DNA from: CAIMMJ01 sp037131955
GTDB lineage: Bacteria; Bacteroidota; Bacteroidia; UBA4408
Direction: 5' to 3'
DNA length: 64,000 nucleotides
Assembly (NCBI GenBank): GCA_037131955.1
Contig: JBAXQC010000005.1
Coordinates: 9,049 to 73,048 of the forward strand
The first letter of the stretch is position 1; every line of letters starts with the position of its first letter. The notes beneath the pieces were generated by a model, which was given only the letters and a program-made list of their open reading frames with translations, had not been told where the DNA came from and searched no databases. Positions 8,216 through 18,152 of the stretch are shown here, in pieces. A program made the position numbers and the translations under genes.

Positions 8216-10894
8216 ATGAAAGTACCCCTTTGTAATAGTAAACAAGTTGAACAAAAAGTTCTGTGCTTTTTTGTTGCACTACTTTTATTATCAAATTATT
8301 CTTGTAAAACAAACAAAAATACAACACTTCCCAGCGCTCTAAATCCACTTGCTGAAATTAATCTTGGTCCATTAGATACGGTATTTACTGAGGCACCATA
8401 CCAGGCAAGCAACAAAAGAATAAACGATATTTTGCACACCAAATTAGAGCTAAGTTTCGACTTAAAAAACAAACAATTATTGGGCATAGCAACACTAACT
8501 ATGAAACCCTATTTTTCGCCAGCAAGTTCTTTGCAGCTCAACGCAAAAGGTTTTGAAATAAAAGAAATTGCTATGCTTTCAGGCAACATAAAAACCAAAC
8601 TAAAATACATATACGACAATAAAATTCTAACGATAGATTTAGGGCGTACGTTTAAAAGAACAGAAAATTATACCATTTACATAGATTATATTGCCAGGCC
8701 CGAAAGCCTCGAAAAATATGGCTACGAGAGCACAGAACTTGGTTTATATTTTATAAATGCCGATGGAAGTATTCCTCACAAAAGAACTCAAATTTATACG
8801 CAAGGAGAAACTGAAGGTAGTTCATGCTGGTTTCCAACAATAGATTCTCCCAATGAAAAATTCACCCAAGAAATTTCAATTACGGTTCCCAAAAAATTTC
8901 TTACGCTTAGCAATGGATTGTTGGTTTGGCAACAACTAAATTCCGACAGCACCAGAACCGATACTTGGAAACAAAATTTGCCGCATTCTCCTTACCTTAC
9001 TTTTATGTGTGTTGGCCAATATGCAGTGACAAAAGATGTTTACAAAGACAAAGAAATTAGCTATTACGTATATCCCGAATACGAAAAATATGCCAAAGAT
9101 ATTTTTGGAAAAACACCCGAGATGATGGAATATTTTTCAAAAATTTTGGGCACAGAATATCCTTGGGAAAAATATTCGCAAGTGTTTGTTCAGGACTATT
9201 TTTCGGGAGCCATGGAAAATACTTCTGCAAGTTTGTTTGGCGATTTTGCTCAAAAAACATCACGGGAACTTTTAGATGATAACGACGAAGACTTTATTGC
9301 ACACGAACTTTTTCATCAATGGTTTGGAAACCTAGTAACATGCGAAAGTTGGGCAAACACTACTCTTAACGAAGGCTTTGCTACTTACGGAGAGTATTTA
9401 TGGTTTGAATATAAATATGGAAAACAAAAAGCCGACGAACACCTTTATCAAGATTTACAAGAATATTTTGCCGAAGCCGAAAATGCTCCCAAAGAATTAA
9501 TACGCTACACTTATTTGTCAAAAGAGGATATGTTTGACTCACATTCTTATCAAAAAGGAGGACTTGTATTGCACATGCTTAGGAACTATGTGGGCGACGA
9601 AGTTTTTTTTGCTGCTTTAAATTTATACCTCGAGAAAAATAAATTTTCAACCACAGAATTTCATCAGCTAAGATTAGCTTTTGAAGAAGTAAGTGGCGAA
9701 GATTTAAATTGGTTTTTTAATCAATGGTTTTTAAAGGCAGGTCACCCCAATATCTCTGTTTCCTACCTATACAATGATACATCAAAAAGTTTAACTCTAA
9801 ATGTATTTCAAGAGAATGCCGAAAAAAATAATATTTATAAAATGCCTACTGCTATAGATATTTATGTAAAAGGAAAAAAAGAGAGAATGAACGTAGTAAT
9901 AGAAAAACAAAAAGAAACATATACGTTCTCCGTTCCTCAAACACCTGATTGGGTAAATTTTGATGCCGAAAAAATTCTTATTGCTGAAGTAAGCCAAAAA
10001 AAATCGGTTGCAGAATGGATTTACCAATACAACAAATCAATGTTGTTTGCCGATAAAATGCAAGCTTTAACTAATTTAAACAACTATATAGAATTACCGG
10101 TTGTTCAAGAATTGTTTCTTAAAGCAATGAATGATGCATTTCCGGAAATAAAAAAATACGCCATTAAACAGTCTGGAATACTTGTAAAATATACAGATAC
10201 AAAACTTAAGCAAGTGCTTATAAAACTTGTGCAAAAAGATGAAAATTCTCAGGTGAGAGCAGAAGCAATTGTTGCATTGGGAGAAAACTATATCTCTAAT
10301 GATTTATTAAATGTGTATAAAAAATCTTTGGAAGACAAATCCTATTTGGTGCAATCAAAAACTTTACAAAACATCTATTATTACGACAAAGAGTTAGGAA
10401 TGGATTTTTCTAAATCGTTTGAAAAAGATTCTTCTATTGCTATTATCACCGCTTTGGCCCAAATATATGCCGAGTCTGGAACTGTAAACGAAAATAATTT
10501 TTTTGTTGCCAATGCTAACCGTTTTAAGGATGGCGATAAATATACTTTTGCCAAACAGTATTCTAAATTTTTGCTCAATAAAAATGACAGCGTAATAAAC
10601 AATGGCTTGTTGTTGTTAGAGGATGTGGCAACCCAAGACAAGTTGTGGTACATAAGATTAGCAGGGTTTAATGGAATTAACGTTTTAAAAAACATGTATA
10701 ACAACAAACAAAAAGACGCAATAGCAAAGATTGATTTACTAAACAAAACCAAGCCAAACTCCCCACAGATAAAGCAACTGCAAGGTGTATTATCTCAAAC
10801 AGAAAGACAATTAAGCCGAATTTCTTCTATAATTTCCTCCATAAAAACAACAGAAAAGAATTCTAATTTAATAGAAATTTATAGAAGCAATTGA
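8216..10894 (+). CDS. M1 family metallo-aminopeptidase lipoprotein
   Basis: An 892-residue zinc aminopeptidase of the M1 (aminopeptidase N/LTA4 hydrolase) family. The N-terminus has a lipoprotein signal with Cys30 in a SNYSC lipobox, so it is probably anchored in a membrane facing the periplasm. Both family motifs are present: the substrate-binding GAMEN (about residue 333) and the zinc site HELFHQW (His363, His367) with the third ligand Glu in LNEGFATY. After the catalytic core come HEAT-like alpha-helical repeats (about 620-860; for example VRAEAIVALGENYISNDLL). It trims N-terminal residues from peptides; specificity cannot be read from sequence. Confidence 0.9.
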   Translation: MKVPLCNSKQVEQKVLCFFVALLLLSNYSCKTNKNTTLPSALNPLAEINLGPLDTVFTEAPYQASNKRINDILHTKLELSFDLKNKQLLGIATLTMKPYFSPASSLQLNAKGFEIKEIAMLSGNIKTKLKYIYDNKILTIDLGRTFKRTENYTIYIDYIARPESLEKYGYESTELGLYFINADGSIPHKRTQIYTQGETEGSSCWFPTIDSPNEKFTQEISITVPKKFLTLSNGLLVWQQLNSDSTRTDTWKQNLPHSPYLTFMCVGQYAVTKDVYKDKEISYYVYPEYEKYAKDIFGKTPEMMEYFSKILGTEYPWEKYSQVFVQDYFSGAMENTSASLFGDFAQKTSRELLDDNDEDFIAHELFHQWFGNLVTCESWANTTLNEGFATYGEYLWFEYKYGKQKADEHLYQDLQEYFAEAENAPKELIRYTYLSKEDMFDSHSYQKGGLVLHMLRNYVGDEVFFAALNLYLEKNKFSTTEFHQLRLAFEEVSGEDLNWFFNQWFLKAGHPNISVSYLYNDTSKSLTLNVFQENAEKNNIYKMPTAIDIYVKGKKERMNVVIEKQKETYTFSVPQTPDWVNFDAEKILIAEVSQKKSVAEWIYQYNKSMLFADKMQALTNLNNYIELPVVQELFLKAMNDAFPEIKKYAIKQSGILVKYTDTKLKQVLIKLVQKDENSQVRAEAIVALGENYISNDLLNVYKKSLEDKSYLVQSKTLQNIYYYDKELGMDFSKSFEKDSSIAIITALAQIYAESGTVNENNFFVANANRFKDGDKYTFAKQYSKFLLNKNDSVINNGLLLLEDVATQDKLWYIRLAGFNGINVLKNMYNNKQKDAIAKIDLLNKTKPNSPQIKQLQGVLSQTERQLSRISSIISSIKTTEKNSNLIEIYRSN

Positions 10895-10972
10895 TAATTT
10901 ACTGTTCATAAAAAGACAAAAATATTTATTGTTTATTGATTAAATCTAAGACTGTTTTAGCACAATTTTAAG

Positions 10973-10980
10973 TAGTTTTG
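10973..10980 (+). promoter_or_regulatory. -7 promoter element of purH
   Basis: TAGTTTTG matches TAnnTTTG exactly, 21 bases before the purH ATG. It may also drive the mreBCD-mrdA genes, since only 43 bases separate purH from mreB. Confidence 0.45.
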
Positions 10981-11001
10981 TACTCCAATTTTTAAGAGCC
11001 A

Positions 11002-12525
11002 ATGAATTCCAACAAAAAAATAAAATCTGCACTAATTTCCGTTTATTATAAGCAAGGATTAGAAGTATTAATTCAAGAATTAAAAAAACAAAATGTAACA
11101 ATTTACTCAACAGGAGGAACACAAAAGTTTATAGAAGAATTGGGCTTTGAAGTAATTCCAGTTGAAGACATAACCTCTTATCCAAGTATACTTGGTGGCA
11201 GAGTAAAAACCTTGCACCCTAAGGTTTTTGGAGGAATTTTAGCAAGAAGAGAAAACCACCAAGATTTGTTGCAACTCACAGAGTACCAAATTCCTGAAAT
11301 TGACTTAGTGGTAGTGGATTTATATCCATTTGAAGAAACATTAAATAGTGGAGCAAGCACTGAAGAAATAATAGAGAAAATTGATATTGGTGGAGTTTCA
11401 TTGCTTAGAGCAGCCGCAAAAAATTACAAAGACGTTGCTGTTGTTTCCTCGCCAGTATTGTATCAGAATGTTGCGGAAATGCTACATGCAGCAGAAGGCT
11501 GTTTAACTTTGGAACAAAGAAAAAAATTGGCTGCAGAGTCTTTCTCAGTTACTTCAAAATACGATACCTTAATCAGTTCTTATTTTTCAGAAAAAAATAG
11601 CGCCAATTTAAATTTATCCTTTTCGGAAAAAAGCACATTGCGATACGGAGAAAATCCACATCAAAAAGCAAGTTTTTATTCTAATGGTTTGCCCATGATA
11701 GAAAAACTTTCTGGCAAAGAATTATCGTATAATAATTTGTTGGATGTAGATGCTGCAGTGCAACTTATTGAAGAATTTGAAGAATGTACTTTTGCCATTA
11801 TCAAACACAACAATGCCTGTGGCATTGCAAGCAGAAAAACAGTGCAAGAGGCTTACAAAGCTGCATTTGATGCTGACACAGTTTCTCCATTTGGTGGAGT
11901 ATTAATTTGCAACAGAACCATAACTATTGAAGCAGCAACCGAGATAAACAATCTTTTTTTTGAAGTATTAATCGCCCCTTCATTAGAGGATGATGCATTA
12001 GAATTATTGATAAAAAAGCCCAACAGAATAATTTTAAAGAGAACCTCAGAAAAATTTCCAGTAAACAACTACAGAAGTGTGTTAAACGGAGTTTTAGAGC
12101 AAGAAAGAGATGCTAAACTGGTAGATAAAGCAGAATTAAAAATTTCTACTGAGCTTGCGCCAACTGAGCTTGAATTGGAGGATTTGCTTTTTGCCAACAA
12201 AATAGTTAAACATTCAAAATCAAACACGATAATTCTTGCAAAAAACAAACAACTGTTAGGCAGCGGTGTTGGCCAAACATCAAGAGTAGATGCCTTAAAA
12301 CAGGCCATACAAAAGGCAAATACATTTAACTTATCCATAGAAAACTCATCTATGGCCTCTGATGCATTTTTTCCTTTTTCTGATTGTGTAGAAATTGCTG
12401 CTCAAGCAGGAGTAACAAGTATAATTCAGCCGGGAGGCTCCATAAGAGACAAAGATTCTGTAGAAATGTGTGATAAAATGAAAATTTCTATGGTTTTTTC
12501 AGGAATAAGACATTTTAAACATTAA
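11002..12525 (+). CDS. purH: Bifunctional AICAR transformylase / IMP cyclohydrolase
   Basis: Catalyses the last two steps of de novo purine synthesis: formylation of AICAR with 10-formyl-THF, then ring closure to IMP. The 507 residues are the normal length. The N-terminal MGS-like cyclohydrolase domain (about 1-190) shows STGGTQKFIEELG and GGRVKTLHPKVFGG; the transformylase half carries KHNNACG with catalytic Lys268 and His269, and ends RDKDSVEMCDKM. In Bacteroidota purH is often directly upstream of mreB, as here. Cytosolic. Confidence 0.96.
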   Translation: MNSNKKIKSALISVYYKQGLEVLIQELKKQNVTIYSTGGTQKFIEELGFEVIPVEDITSYPSILGGRVKTLHPKVFGGILARRENHQDLLQLTEYQIPEIDLVVVDLYPFEETLNSGASTEEIIEKIDIGGVSLLRAAAKNYKDVAVVSSPVLYQNVAEMLHAAEGCLTLEQRKKLAAESFSVTSKYDTLISSYFSEKNSANLNLSFSEKSTLRYGENPHQKASFYSNGLPMIEKLSGKELSYNNLLDVDAAVQLIEEFEECTFAIIKHNNACGIASRKTVQEAYKAAFDADTVSPFGGVLICNRTITIEAATEINNLFFEVLIAPSLEDDALELLIKKPNRIILKRTSEKFPVNNYRSVLNGVLEQERDAKLVDKAELKISTELAPTELELEDLLFANKIVKHSKSNTIILAKNKQLLGSGVGQTSRVDALKQAIQKANTFNLSIENSSMASDAFFPFSDCVEIAAQAGVTSIIQPGGSIRDKDSVEMCDKMKISMVFSGIRHFKH

Positions 12526-12568
12526 TATTCATAAAATTCAATTTACCTTTAGCATTTAATTTTCGATA

Positions 12569-13591
12569 ATGGCATTGTTTGACATACTCACAGAAGAAAT
12601 TGCGATAGATTTAGGTACCGCAAACACAATTATTATTCACAACGACAAGGTGGTGGTAGATGAACCTTCTATTGTTGCAAGAGACAGAACCTCTGGAAAG
12701 GTTATTGCTGTTGGCAAGCAAGCAATGCAAATGCACGGGAAAACTCACGAAAACATCAAAACCATCAGGCCTCTCAAAGACGGAGTTATTGCAGACTTTG
12801 AGGCTGCCGAAGAAATGATAAAAGGGATGATAAAAATGATTCATCCTAAAAGAAGACTTTTTCAACCGTCGTTAAAAATGGTTATTTGTATTCCTTCTGG
12901 AATTACTGAGGTAGAGAAAAGAGCGGTAAGAGACTCTGCTGAACATGCTGGTGCAAAAGAGGTTTACATGATTCATGAACCAATGGCTGCGGCTATAGGT
13001 ATAGGCATTGATGTTGAAGAACCAATGGGAAACATGATCATTGACATTGGCGGTGGAACTTCCGAAATTGCTATTATTGCCTTGGGCGGTATAGTTTGCG
13101 AAAAATCAATTAGAATTGCAGGTGATGAATTTACTGCCGACGTAGAAGATTACATGCGACGTCAGCACAATATACTTATTGGAGAGCGTTCTGCAGAAAG
13201 AGTTAAAATTGAGGTGGGTGCAGCCTCTGCCGAAATAGAAAATCCTCCACCAGATTTTGCTGTTCACGGAAGAGATTTACTTACTGGTATTCCAAAAGAA
13301 ATTACTGTTTCTTACACAGAAATTGCACACGCCCTAGATAAATCTATTTCCAAAATAGAAGAAGCAATTTTAAGTGCACTTGAAATGACACCTCCAGAAT
13401 TAGCAGCAGATATCTATAGAACAGGAATTTATCTTGCTGGTGGCGGTTCAATGCTCAGAGGCTTAGACAAAAGAATATCCTTAAAAACAAAACTCCCGGT
13501 TCACATTGCCGAAGATCCACTTAGGGCAGTTGCAAGAGGAACAGGAATTGCACTAAAGAATGTTGGTAAGTTCAAGTTCTTGATAAGATAA
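12569..13591 (+). CDS. mreB: Rod shape-determining protein MreB
   Basis: A bacterial actin of 340 residues that assembles membrane-bound filaments and positions the elongation machinery for peptidoglycan. The nucleotide-binding landmarks are present: IAIDLGTANT (phosphate 1), MIIDIGGGTSEIAII (phosphate 2) and YLAGGGSMLRGLD (adenosine motif). It starts the mreB-mreC-mreD-mrdA cluster, 43 bases after purH. TACCTTTA upstream is a one-mismatch -7 box, so an internal promoter is possible. Confidence 0.96.
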   Translation: MALFDILTEEIAIDLGTANTIIIHNDKVVVDEPSIVARDRTSGKVIAVGKQAMQMHGKTHENIKTIRPLKDGVIADFEAAEEMIKGMIKMIHPKRRLFQPSLKMVICIPSGITEVEKRAVRDSAEHAGAKEVYMIHEPMAAAIGIGIDVEEPMGNMIIDIGGGTSEIAIIALGGIVCEKSIRIAGDEFTADVEDYMRRQHNILIGERSAERVKIEVGAASAEIENPPPDFAVHGRDLLTGIPKEITVSYTEIAHALDKSISKIEEAILSALEMTPPELAADIYRTGIYLAGGGSMLRGLDKRISLKTKLPVHIAEDPLRAVARGTGIALKNVGKFKFLIR

Positions 13592-13645
13592 TTGTTTTTA
13601 TTCTCTTGTAATTTTAGCCGCAGTAATTTTTTTATGCTATTTTAA

Positions 13646-14479
13646 GTGCGGAATCTTGCAGTTTTTTTCTACAGAAATGTAAACATGTTTCTTTTCATTA
13701 TTTTGGAAGGTTATTGTTTGTATTTATTCTTTAGCCACAACCATTACCAAAAGGCTGCATTTATATCTTCTTCCAATCATTTTGTAGGCAATATTTTAAC
13801 TACTGCAAACAACGCACAAGAATATTTCCATTTAAAAGAAACCAACGAAAACTTGAGCTTAGAAAATGCTTTACTAAGAAGTCAGTTAAAAGATGCTTAC
13901 AACATAGTAAGCACTAAAGAAATCTCAGTAAAAGACACTGTTTATAAAGTTCAGTATAAATACATAACCGCTAAAATTATTAATAACTCAGTAAACAGAA
14001 GGAACAATTACTTAACCTTAAATATTGGCTCCGATAATGGTATAAAACCCGAGATGGCAGTTTTTACTTCTACAGGAATTGTGGGAATTACAAAAGATGT
14101 TTCGCCACATTATACTTCTGTTTTAAGCGTGCTAAATAAAGATGCTAGAATTAGCGCCAAGGTAAAAAAGAACGGTTATTATGGTTCTTTGTTTTGGGAG
14201 GGTGGAGACCATCGCTTTGCTACATTAGCTGATATTCCTACGCATGTGCCTTTAAAAATTGGCGATACAATTACCACAAATAGTTATTCTGCAATATTTC
14301 CCGATAATTTAATGATTGGCACTATCAATAAAATTAGCACTAAGCCCGGCGAAAATTTTTACACGTTAACCATTAAATTTTCTGCCAATCTCAAAAACAT
14401 CACTTACGTTTATGTAATAAATAATTTATTAAAAGACGAACAAAAAGAACTAGAAGAAAGATCGCAAAATGACAAGTGA
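13646..14479 (+). CDS. mreC: Rod shape-determining protein MreC
   Basis: A 277-residue bitopic membrane protein with a short cytoplasmic N-terminus, one membrane helix (about residues 12-30, MFLFIILEGYCLYLFF), a coiled-coil stretch (about 50-80) and a periplasmic beta-rich domain (about 95-270, including NIGSDNGIKPEMAV and GIVGITKDVSPHYTSVLSV). MreC links MreB filaments to PBP2. I take the GTG at 13646 because it gives the expected MRNLAVFFYRN start. Its last 11 bases overlap mreD, consistent with translational coupling. Confidence 0.93.
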   Translation: MRNLAVFFYRNVNMFLFIILEGYCLYLFFSHNHYQKAAFISSSNHFVGNILTTANNAQEYFHLKETNENLSLENALLRSQLKDAYNIVSTKEISVKDTVYKVQYKYITAKIINNSVNRRNNYLTLNIGSDNGIKPEMAVFTSTGIVGITKDVSPHYTSVLSVLNKDARISAKVKKNGYYGSLFWEGGDHRFATLADIPTHVPLKIGDTITTNSYSAIFPDNLMIGTINKISTKPGENFYTLTIKFSANLKNITYVYVINNLLKDEQKELEERSQNDK

Positions 14480-14990
14480 TATTTTTAAATATATAATTAG
14501 TTTTTTCTTTCTGCTTTTCCTGCAGATTTTTATTCTAAACAACATACAACTCAGTGGTTATATTAATCCGTATTTGTATATTTTGTTTGTAATGATGCTT
14601 CCGTTTTCTACTCCAATTTGGGTGTTGCTTATTTCGGGATTTTTAATGGGATTTGCTATTGATTTATTTTCTGATACTATGGGCCTTCATGCGGCAACAA
14701 CTGTATTATTGGCATTTATTAGAAAATCTGTGTTAAATCTTTTTTCTCCCCGAGAAGGATACGAAAGTAATACAGCACCTAGTTTGTATTACTTGGGCTT
14801 TGGTTGGTATATATGGTATGCAGGAATTATGGTAGTAGTGCATCATTTTACTTTTTTTATGTTGGAAGCATTTAGAATACAAGAATTTCCTTTTACAATA
14901 ATTAGAATAGCATCCAGTTCTGCATTAACTCTTGCATTAATTTTATTGTATCAATACCTCATTTACAAACCTCGTAGTTTAAAATCATGA
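14469..14990 (+). CDS. mreD: Rod shape-determining protein MreD
   Basis: A 173-residue, highly hydrophobic protein with about five membrane helices (for example FFLLFLQIFILNNIQL and ILFVMMLPFSTPIWVLLI), the MreD profile. It is part of the MreBCD elongasome. Identification rests largely on position between mreC (11-base overlap) and mrdA (ATGA overlap), length and the PYLYILFV/GLHAAT-type segments, since the family is poorly conserved. Confidence 0.9.
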   Translation: MTSDIFKYIISFFFLLFLQIFILNNIQLSGYINPYLYILFVMMLPFSTPIWVLLISGFLMGFAIDLFSDTMGLHAATTVLLAFIRKSVLNLFSPREGYESNTAPSLYYLGFGWYIWYAGIMVVVHHFTFFMLEAFRIQEFPFTIIRIASSSALTLALILLYQYLIYKPRSLKS

Positions 14991-17200
14991 GTGTATTTAA
15001 CGATCGCAAATATGTGGTAATGGCAATATTTGTTACCATCTGTTTGGTTTTTATTGGACGATTGTTTTACATACAAGTTTTTAACGACGATTACAAATTA
15101 TCTGCAAACAACAATGTATTGCGTTATGTTACAGATTATCCTGCCCGTGGCCTGGTATACGATAGAAATGGAAAATTATTGGTTTACAACGAGGCGGCCT
15201 ACGATTTAATGGTTACTCCTAAACAAATAAAAAACCTAGATACCATGAGTTTGTGCAACATTATTGGTATGACAAAGGAAGATTTTATAAAAAAGGTAAA
15301 AGCAGCTAGGCAATATTCTCCATACAAAGCTTCTGTATTAGCAGCACAATTGTCAAACTCTACCTACGCAACATTGCAAGAAAAACTTTATACGTTTAGA
15401 GGATTCTACGTACAGTCTCGTACGTTACGAAAATATCCCACTAAAATAGCAGGACATACATTTGGATACGTTGGCGAAGTATCTGATAAAGTGGTGGAAA
15501 AAGATTCTTATTATAAATCTGGCGACTACATAGGAATAAGTGGAATTGAAAAAGCGTATGAAAAAGAACTAAGAGGAAAAAAAGGCTTAAAAATTTTAAT
15601 GGTGGATGTTTTTAATAGAACAAAAGGCCATTTTAAAGACGGAAAATACGATACAATAGCTGTAACTGGCGCAAATCTAATAAGCACCATTGATGCAGAA
15701 TTGCAAGCGTACGGCGAAAAATTGTTTCAAAATAAAACAGGTGGATTGGTTGCCATTGACCCAAAAACTGGCGAAATTTTGGCCTGTATTTCTGCCCCTG
15801 GCTATGACCCTAATTTATTGGTAGGTAGAGAAAGAACAAAAAACTATTACAAACTTTTAAAAGATCCATTGCAACCACTCTTTAACAGGGCTTTAATGGC
15901 TTATTACCCTCCGGGCTCAACGTTTAAACTTGTAAATGATTTAATTGCACTAAAAGAAGGAGTACTTTCTTCAGAAAAAACTTACCCTTGCCCGGGTGGT
16001 TATCACATGGCCGGACATACCGTTAAATGCGATGGAAGGCACGGAAATATTAGTCTTCGTCCTGCCATCCAACATTCCTGCAATACCTACCATTGCTATG
16101 TTTTTAGAAGCATTGTAGACAATCCAAAATTTGGAAGTACCAAACTGGGCTATACCAATTGGAGAGAGCATGTATTAAGATTTGGTGTAGGAAAAAAAAT
16201 GTACACCGACTTGCCTCAAGAGCTAAAAGGTAACGTTCCTTCTATGGATTATTATGATAAAATATTTGGGAAAGATCGTTGGCGTTCATCTACAATTGTT
16301 TCGTTAGGAATAGGCCAAGGAGAACTAGGAATAACCCCTTTGCAAATGGCAAACATTATGGCGATTGTTGCCAACAAAGGATATTTTCACACACCACACA
16401 TCATCAAAAAAATTGGCAATTCTAACGAACATTCAAAAATGTTTGAAAAGAAAAATTATACAGGAATAGAAAAAGAATATTTTGATATGGTGTACGATGG
16501 AATGCAGGATGTATTGGAACGAGGAACAGCGGCAGGCTCAAGGGTAAAAGGAATAAATATTTTGGGTAAAACTGGTACTGCCCAAAATCCACACGGCAAA
16601 GACCATTCTCTATTTGTTGCATTTGCTCCAAGAGAAAATCCAAAAATTGCAATAGGTTTAATGGTTGAAAATGGAGGCTGGGGAGCTTCTTGGGCTGCTC
16701 CAATTGGCACTTTAATGATTGAAAAATATTTGAACGATACTGTTGCCAGAAAGGAGTTAGAAAAAAGAATGTTTGATGGAGTTGTTTATCCTCCGCACTA
16801 TAAAGTAGGACCTGAGCTTGAAGAGAAAAGTGCTAAAAAAGATTCCTCAAAAACTGTTTCAAAAAATAAAAAAGAGGACAGTAAAAAGAAGAACGATAAA
16901 AAGGAAGTTAGCGAAAAGAAAAAAAATTCTGATGCTGAAAAGAAGAAACCTGTAGCAGAAAAAAAATCAGAAAAAGGTGCAAGTGAAAAGCCCGAGACAA
17001 TAGAAAAAAATAGTCCTAAAAAAGGCGATAAAGATAAAAAGAAAAAAGAAGAAAATAAGTCTGAAAAAAAATCTGATTCCAGCAAAGTAAAAACCACAAA
17101 AAAAGAAACAGTACAATCAAAAAAGAACACTCCTCAAAAAGAAATTGCACTAGCACGAATAAAAAAAGATGCTACGCAAATAGACAGCACTAAAAAGTAA
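14987..17200 (+). CDS. mrdA: Penicillin-binding protein 2 with long Lys-rich tail
   Basis: The monofunctional transpeptidase of the elongasome, 737 residues. One N-terminal membrane helix (about 10-28) is followed by the PBP dimerisation domain (YDRNGKLLVYNEAAYDL) and the transpeptidase domain with PPGSTFK (Ser311, Lys314), HSCNTY (SxN) and KTGTAQ (Lys528). From about residue 605 to the end there is a low-complexity tail very rich in Lys, Glu and Ser, more than 100 residues beyond the end of the catalytic domain and lying in the periplasm. The usual partner rodA does not follow; the next gene is on the opposite strand. Confidence 0.94.
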   Translation: MSVFNDRKYVVMAIFVTICLVFIGRLFYIQVFNDDYKLSANNNVLRYVTDYPARGLVYDRNGKLLVYNEAAYDLMVTPKQIKNLDTMSLCNIIGMTKEDFIKKVKAARQYSPYKASVLAAQLSNSTYATLQEKLYTFRGFYVQSRTLRKYPTKIAGHTFGYVGEVSDKVVEKDSYYKSGDYIGISGIEKAYEKELRGKKGLKILMVDVFNRTKGHFKDGKYDTIAVTGANLISTIDAELQAYGEKLFQNKTGGLVAIDPKTGEILACISAPGYDPNLLVGRERTKNYYKLLKDPLQPLFNRALMAYYPPGSTFKLVNDLIALKEGVLSSEKTYPCPGGYHMAGHTVKCDGRHGNISLRPAIQHSCNTYHCYVFRSIVDNPKFGSTKLGYTNWREHVLRFGVGKKMYTDLPQELKGNVPSMDYYDKIFGKDRWRSSTIVSLGIGQGELGITPLQMANIMAIVANKGYFHTPHIIKKIGNSNEHSKMFEKKNYTGIEKEYFDMVYDGMQDVLERGTAAGSRVKGINILGKTGTAQNPHGKDHSLFVAFAPRENPKIAIGLMVENGGWGASWAAPIGTLMIEKYLNDTVARKELEKRMFDGVVYPPHYKVGPELEEKSAKKDSSKTVSKNKKEDSKKKNDKKEVSEKKKNSDAEKKKPVAEKKSEKGASEKPETIEKNSPKKGDKDKKKKEENKSEKKSDSSKVKTTKKETVQSKKNTPQKEIALARIKKDATQIDSTKK

Positions 17201-17322
17201 TTGCATTTACCAATAATATCCTTTGGAAAAAGGGTGATGAGCAAAAAACTTTGGTTTAATTTATAATTGGTGTTTTAACTGCAACAAATCATTAAGAAAT
17301 AAAAATAGAATAAAAAAACGTT

Positions 17323-17994
17323 CTAAAATCTCTTCTTATTTCTTTGCTGATTATTCCCTGGTTTCGAAAACTTTTTTCCGCCATTGGAATTTTGTTCTTT
17401 GCTTACATTTACGCTGGTATGGTTGTTTCCATTGGTAGCATTTTTTGACCTAAAGTCAATAAAATTAAGCTTTTTAGAGTCTTCAAACTTTAAAACACCT
17501 TTTGACATTTCTTCTAAGTGTGCAAAAATTGTTTCGTCAGCAACTGCATCTCTGTTCCAAGCCAAGTAATCTTTTTTCATAAGATTAGCAGTTAGTTCAG
17601 CCATTACCATTCTTTTTTCTTGGTCTTCTATTTGCACGGCTCGCTCAATAAATTTTTCTACCACTTTGCCATAATGCATATATTTAATTCCACCGGCAGG
17701 GTAAGGCACTTGATTTGGCTTTTTTTCCATTTCTGCTCTTACTGGTTTTGGGTAGGGAGAATCAATTTCTAATTGATAGTTTCCCATTATATGTAAATGA
17801 TCCCACAATTTATGTTTAAAATCTTCTACATCTTTTTGTGCAGGATTCATCAATTGCATCACTTCAATAATAACTAAGGCTAATTTATTTCTTTTATCTC
17901 TTTCAGGCTCTTGCAATACTACCTGAAACATCTTTTGTACGTTTCTGCCATATTCAGGCAAAATAAGTTTTTCTAATTGAGTGTTATATTCCAT
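17323..17994 (-). CDS. DUF4290 family protein
   Basis: A 223-residue protein of the Bacteroidota-restricted DUF4290 family, recognised from its start (MEYNTQLEKLILPEYGRNVQ) and the SPYPKPVRAEMEKKP segment. Function unknown. No signal peptide or membrane segment is visible, so it is probably cytosolic; the C-terminal 35 residues are disordered, rich in Asn, Lys and Gln. It converges with mrdA and has an exact -7 box (TACCTTTG, 18038-18045 on the minus strand) 43 bases before its ATG. Confidence 0.85.
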   Translation of the reverse strand: MEYNTQLEKLILPEYGRNVQKMFQVVLQEPERDKRNKLALVIIEVMQLMNPAQKDVEDFKHKLWDHLHIMGNYQLEIDSPYPKPVRAEMEKKPNQVPYPAGGIKYMHYGKVVEKFIERAVQIEDQEKRMVMAELTANLMKKDYLAWNRDAVADETIFAHLEEMSKGVLKFEDSKKLNFIDFRSKNATNGNNHTSVNVSKEQNSNGGKKFSKPGNNQQRNKKRF

Positions 17995-18037
17995 TAAAAT
18001 TTGTGTATGAAAAAATAAAGTAGAATTACTTCAAATC

Positions 18038-18045
18038 CAAAGGTA
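18038..18045 (-). promoter_or_regulatory. -7 promoter element of the DUF4290 gene
   Basis: On the minus strand this reads TACCTTTG, an exact TAnnTTTG, 43 bases upstream of the ATG at 17994. Confidence 0.4.
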
Positions 18046-18152
18046 AGACTTTTTTTAATGCAAAAACTATTTATAAAATTATAATCAATTTATTGAAGTT
18101 TGTTATGGAAAATTTTAATGTAAAAAAAATAGTAGGAGATAAGTTGATTCTT

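Noticed and set aside
16798..17130. Minus-strand frame of 110 codons, very Phe-rich
   Set aside because: It is the antisense shadow of the Lys-rich tail of mrdA; AAA/AAG codons read as Phe/Leu on the other strand.
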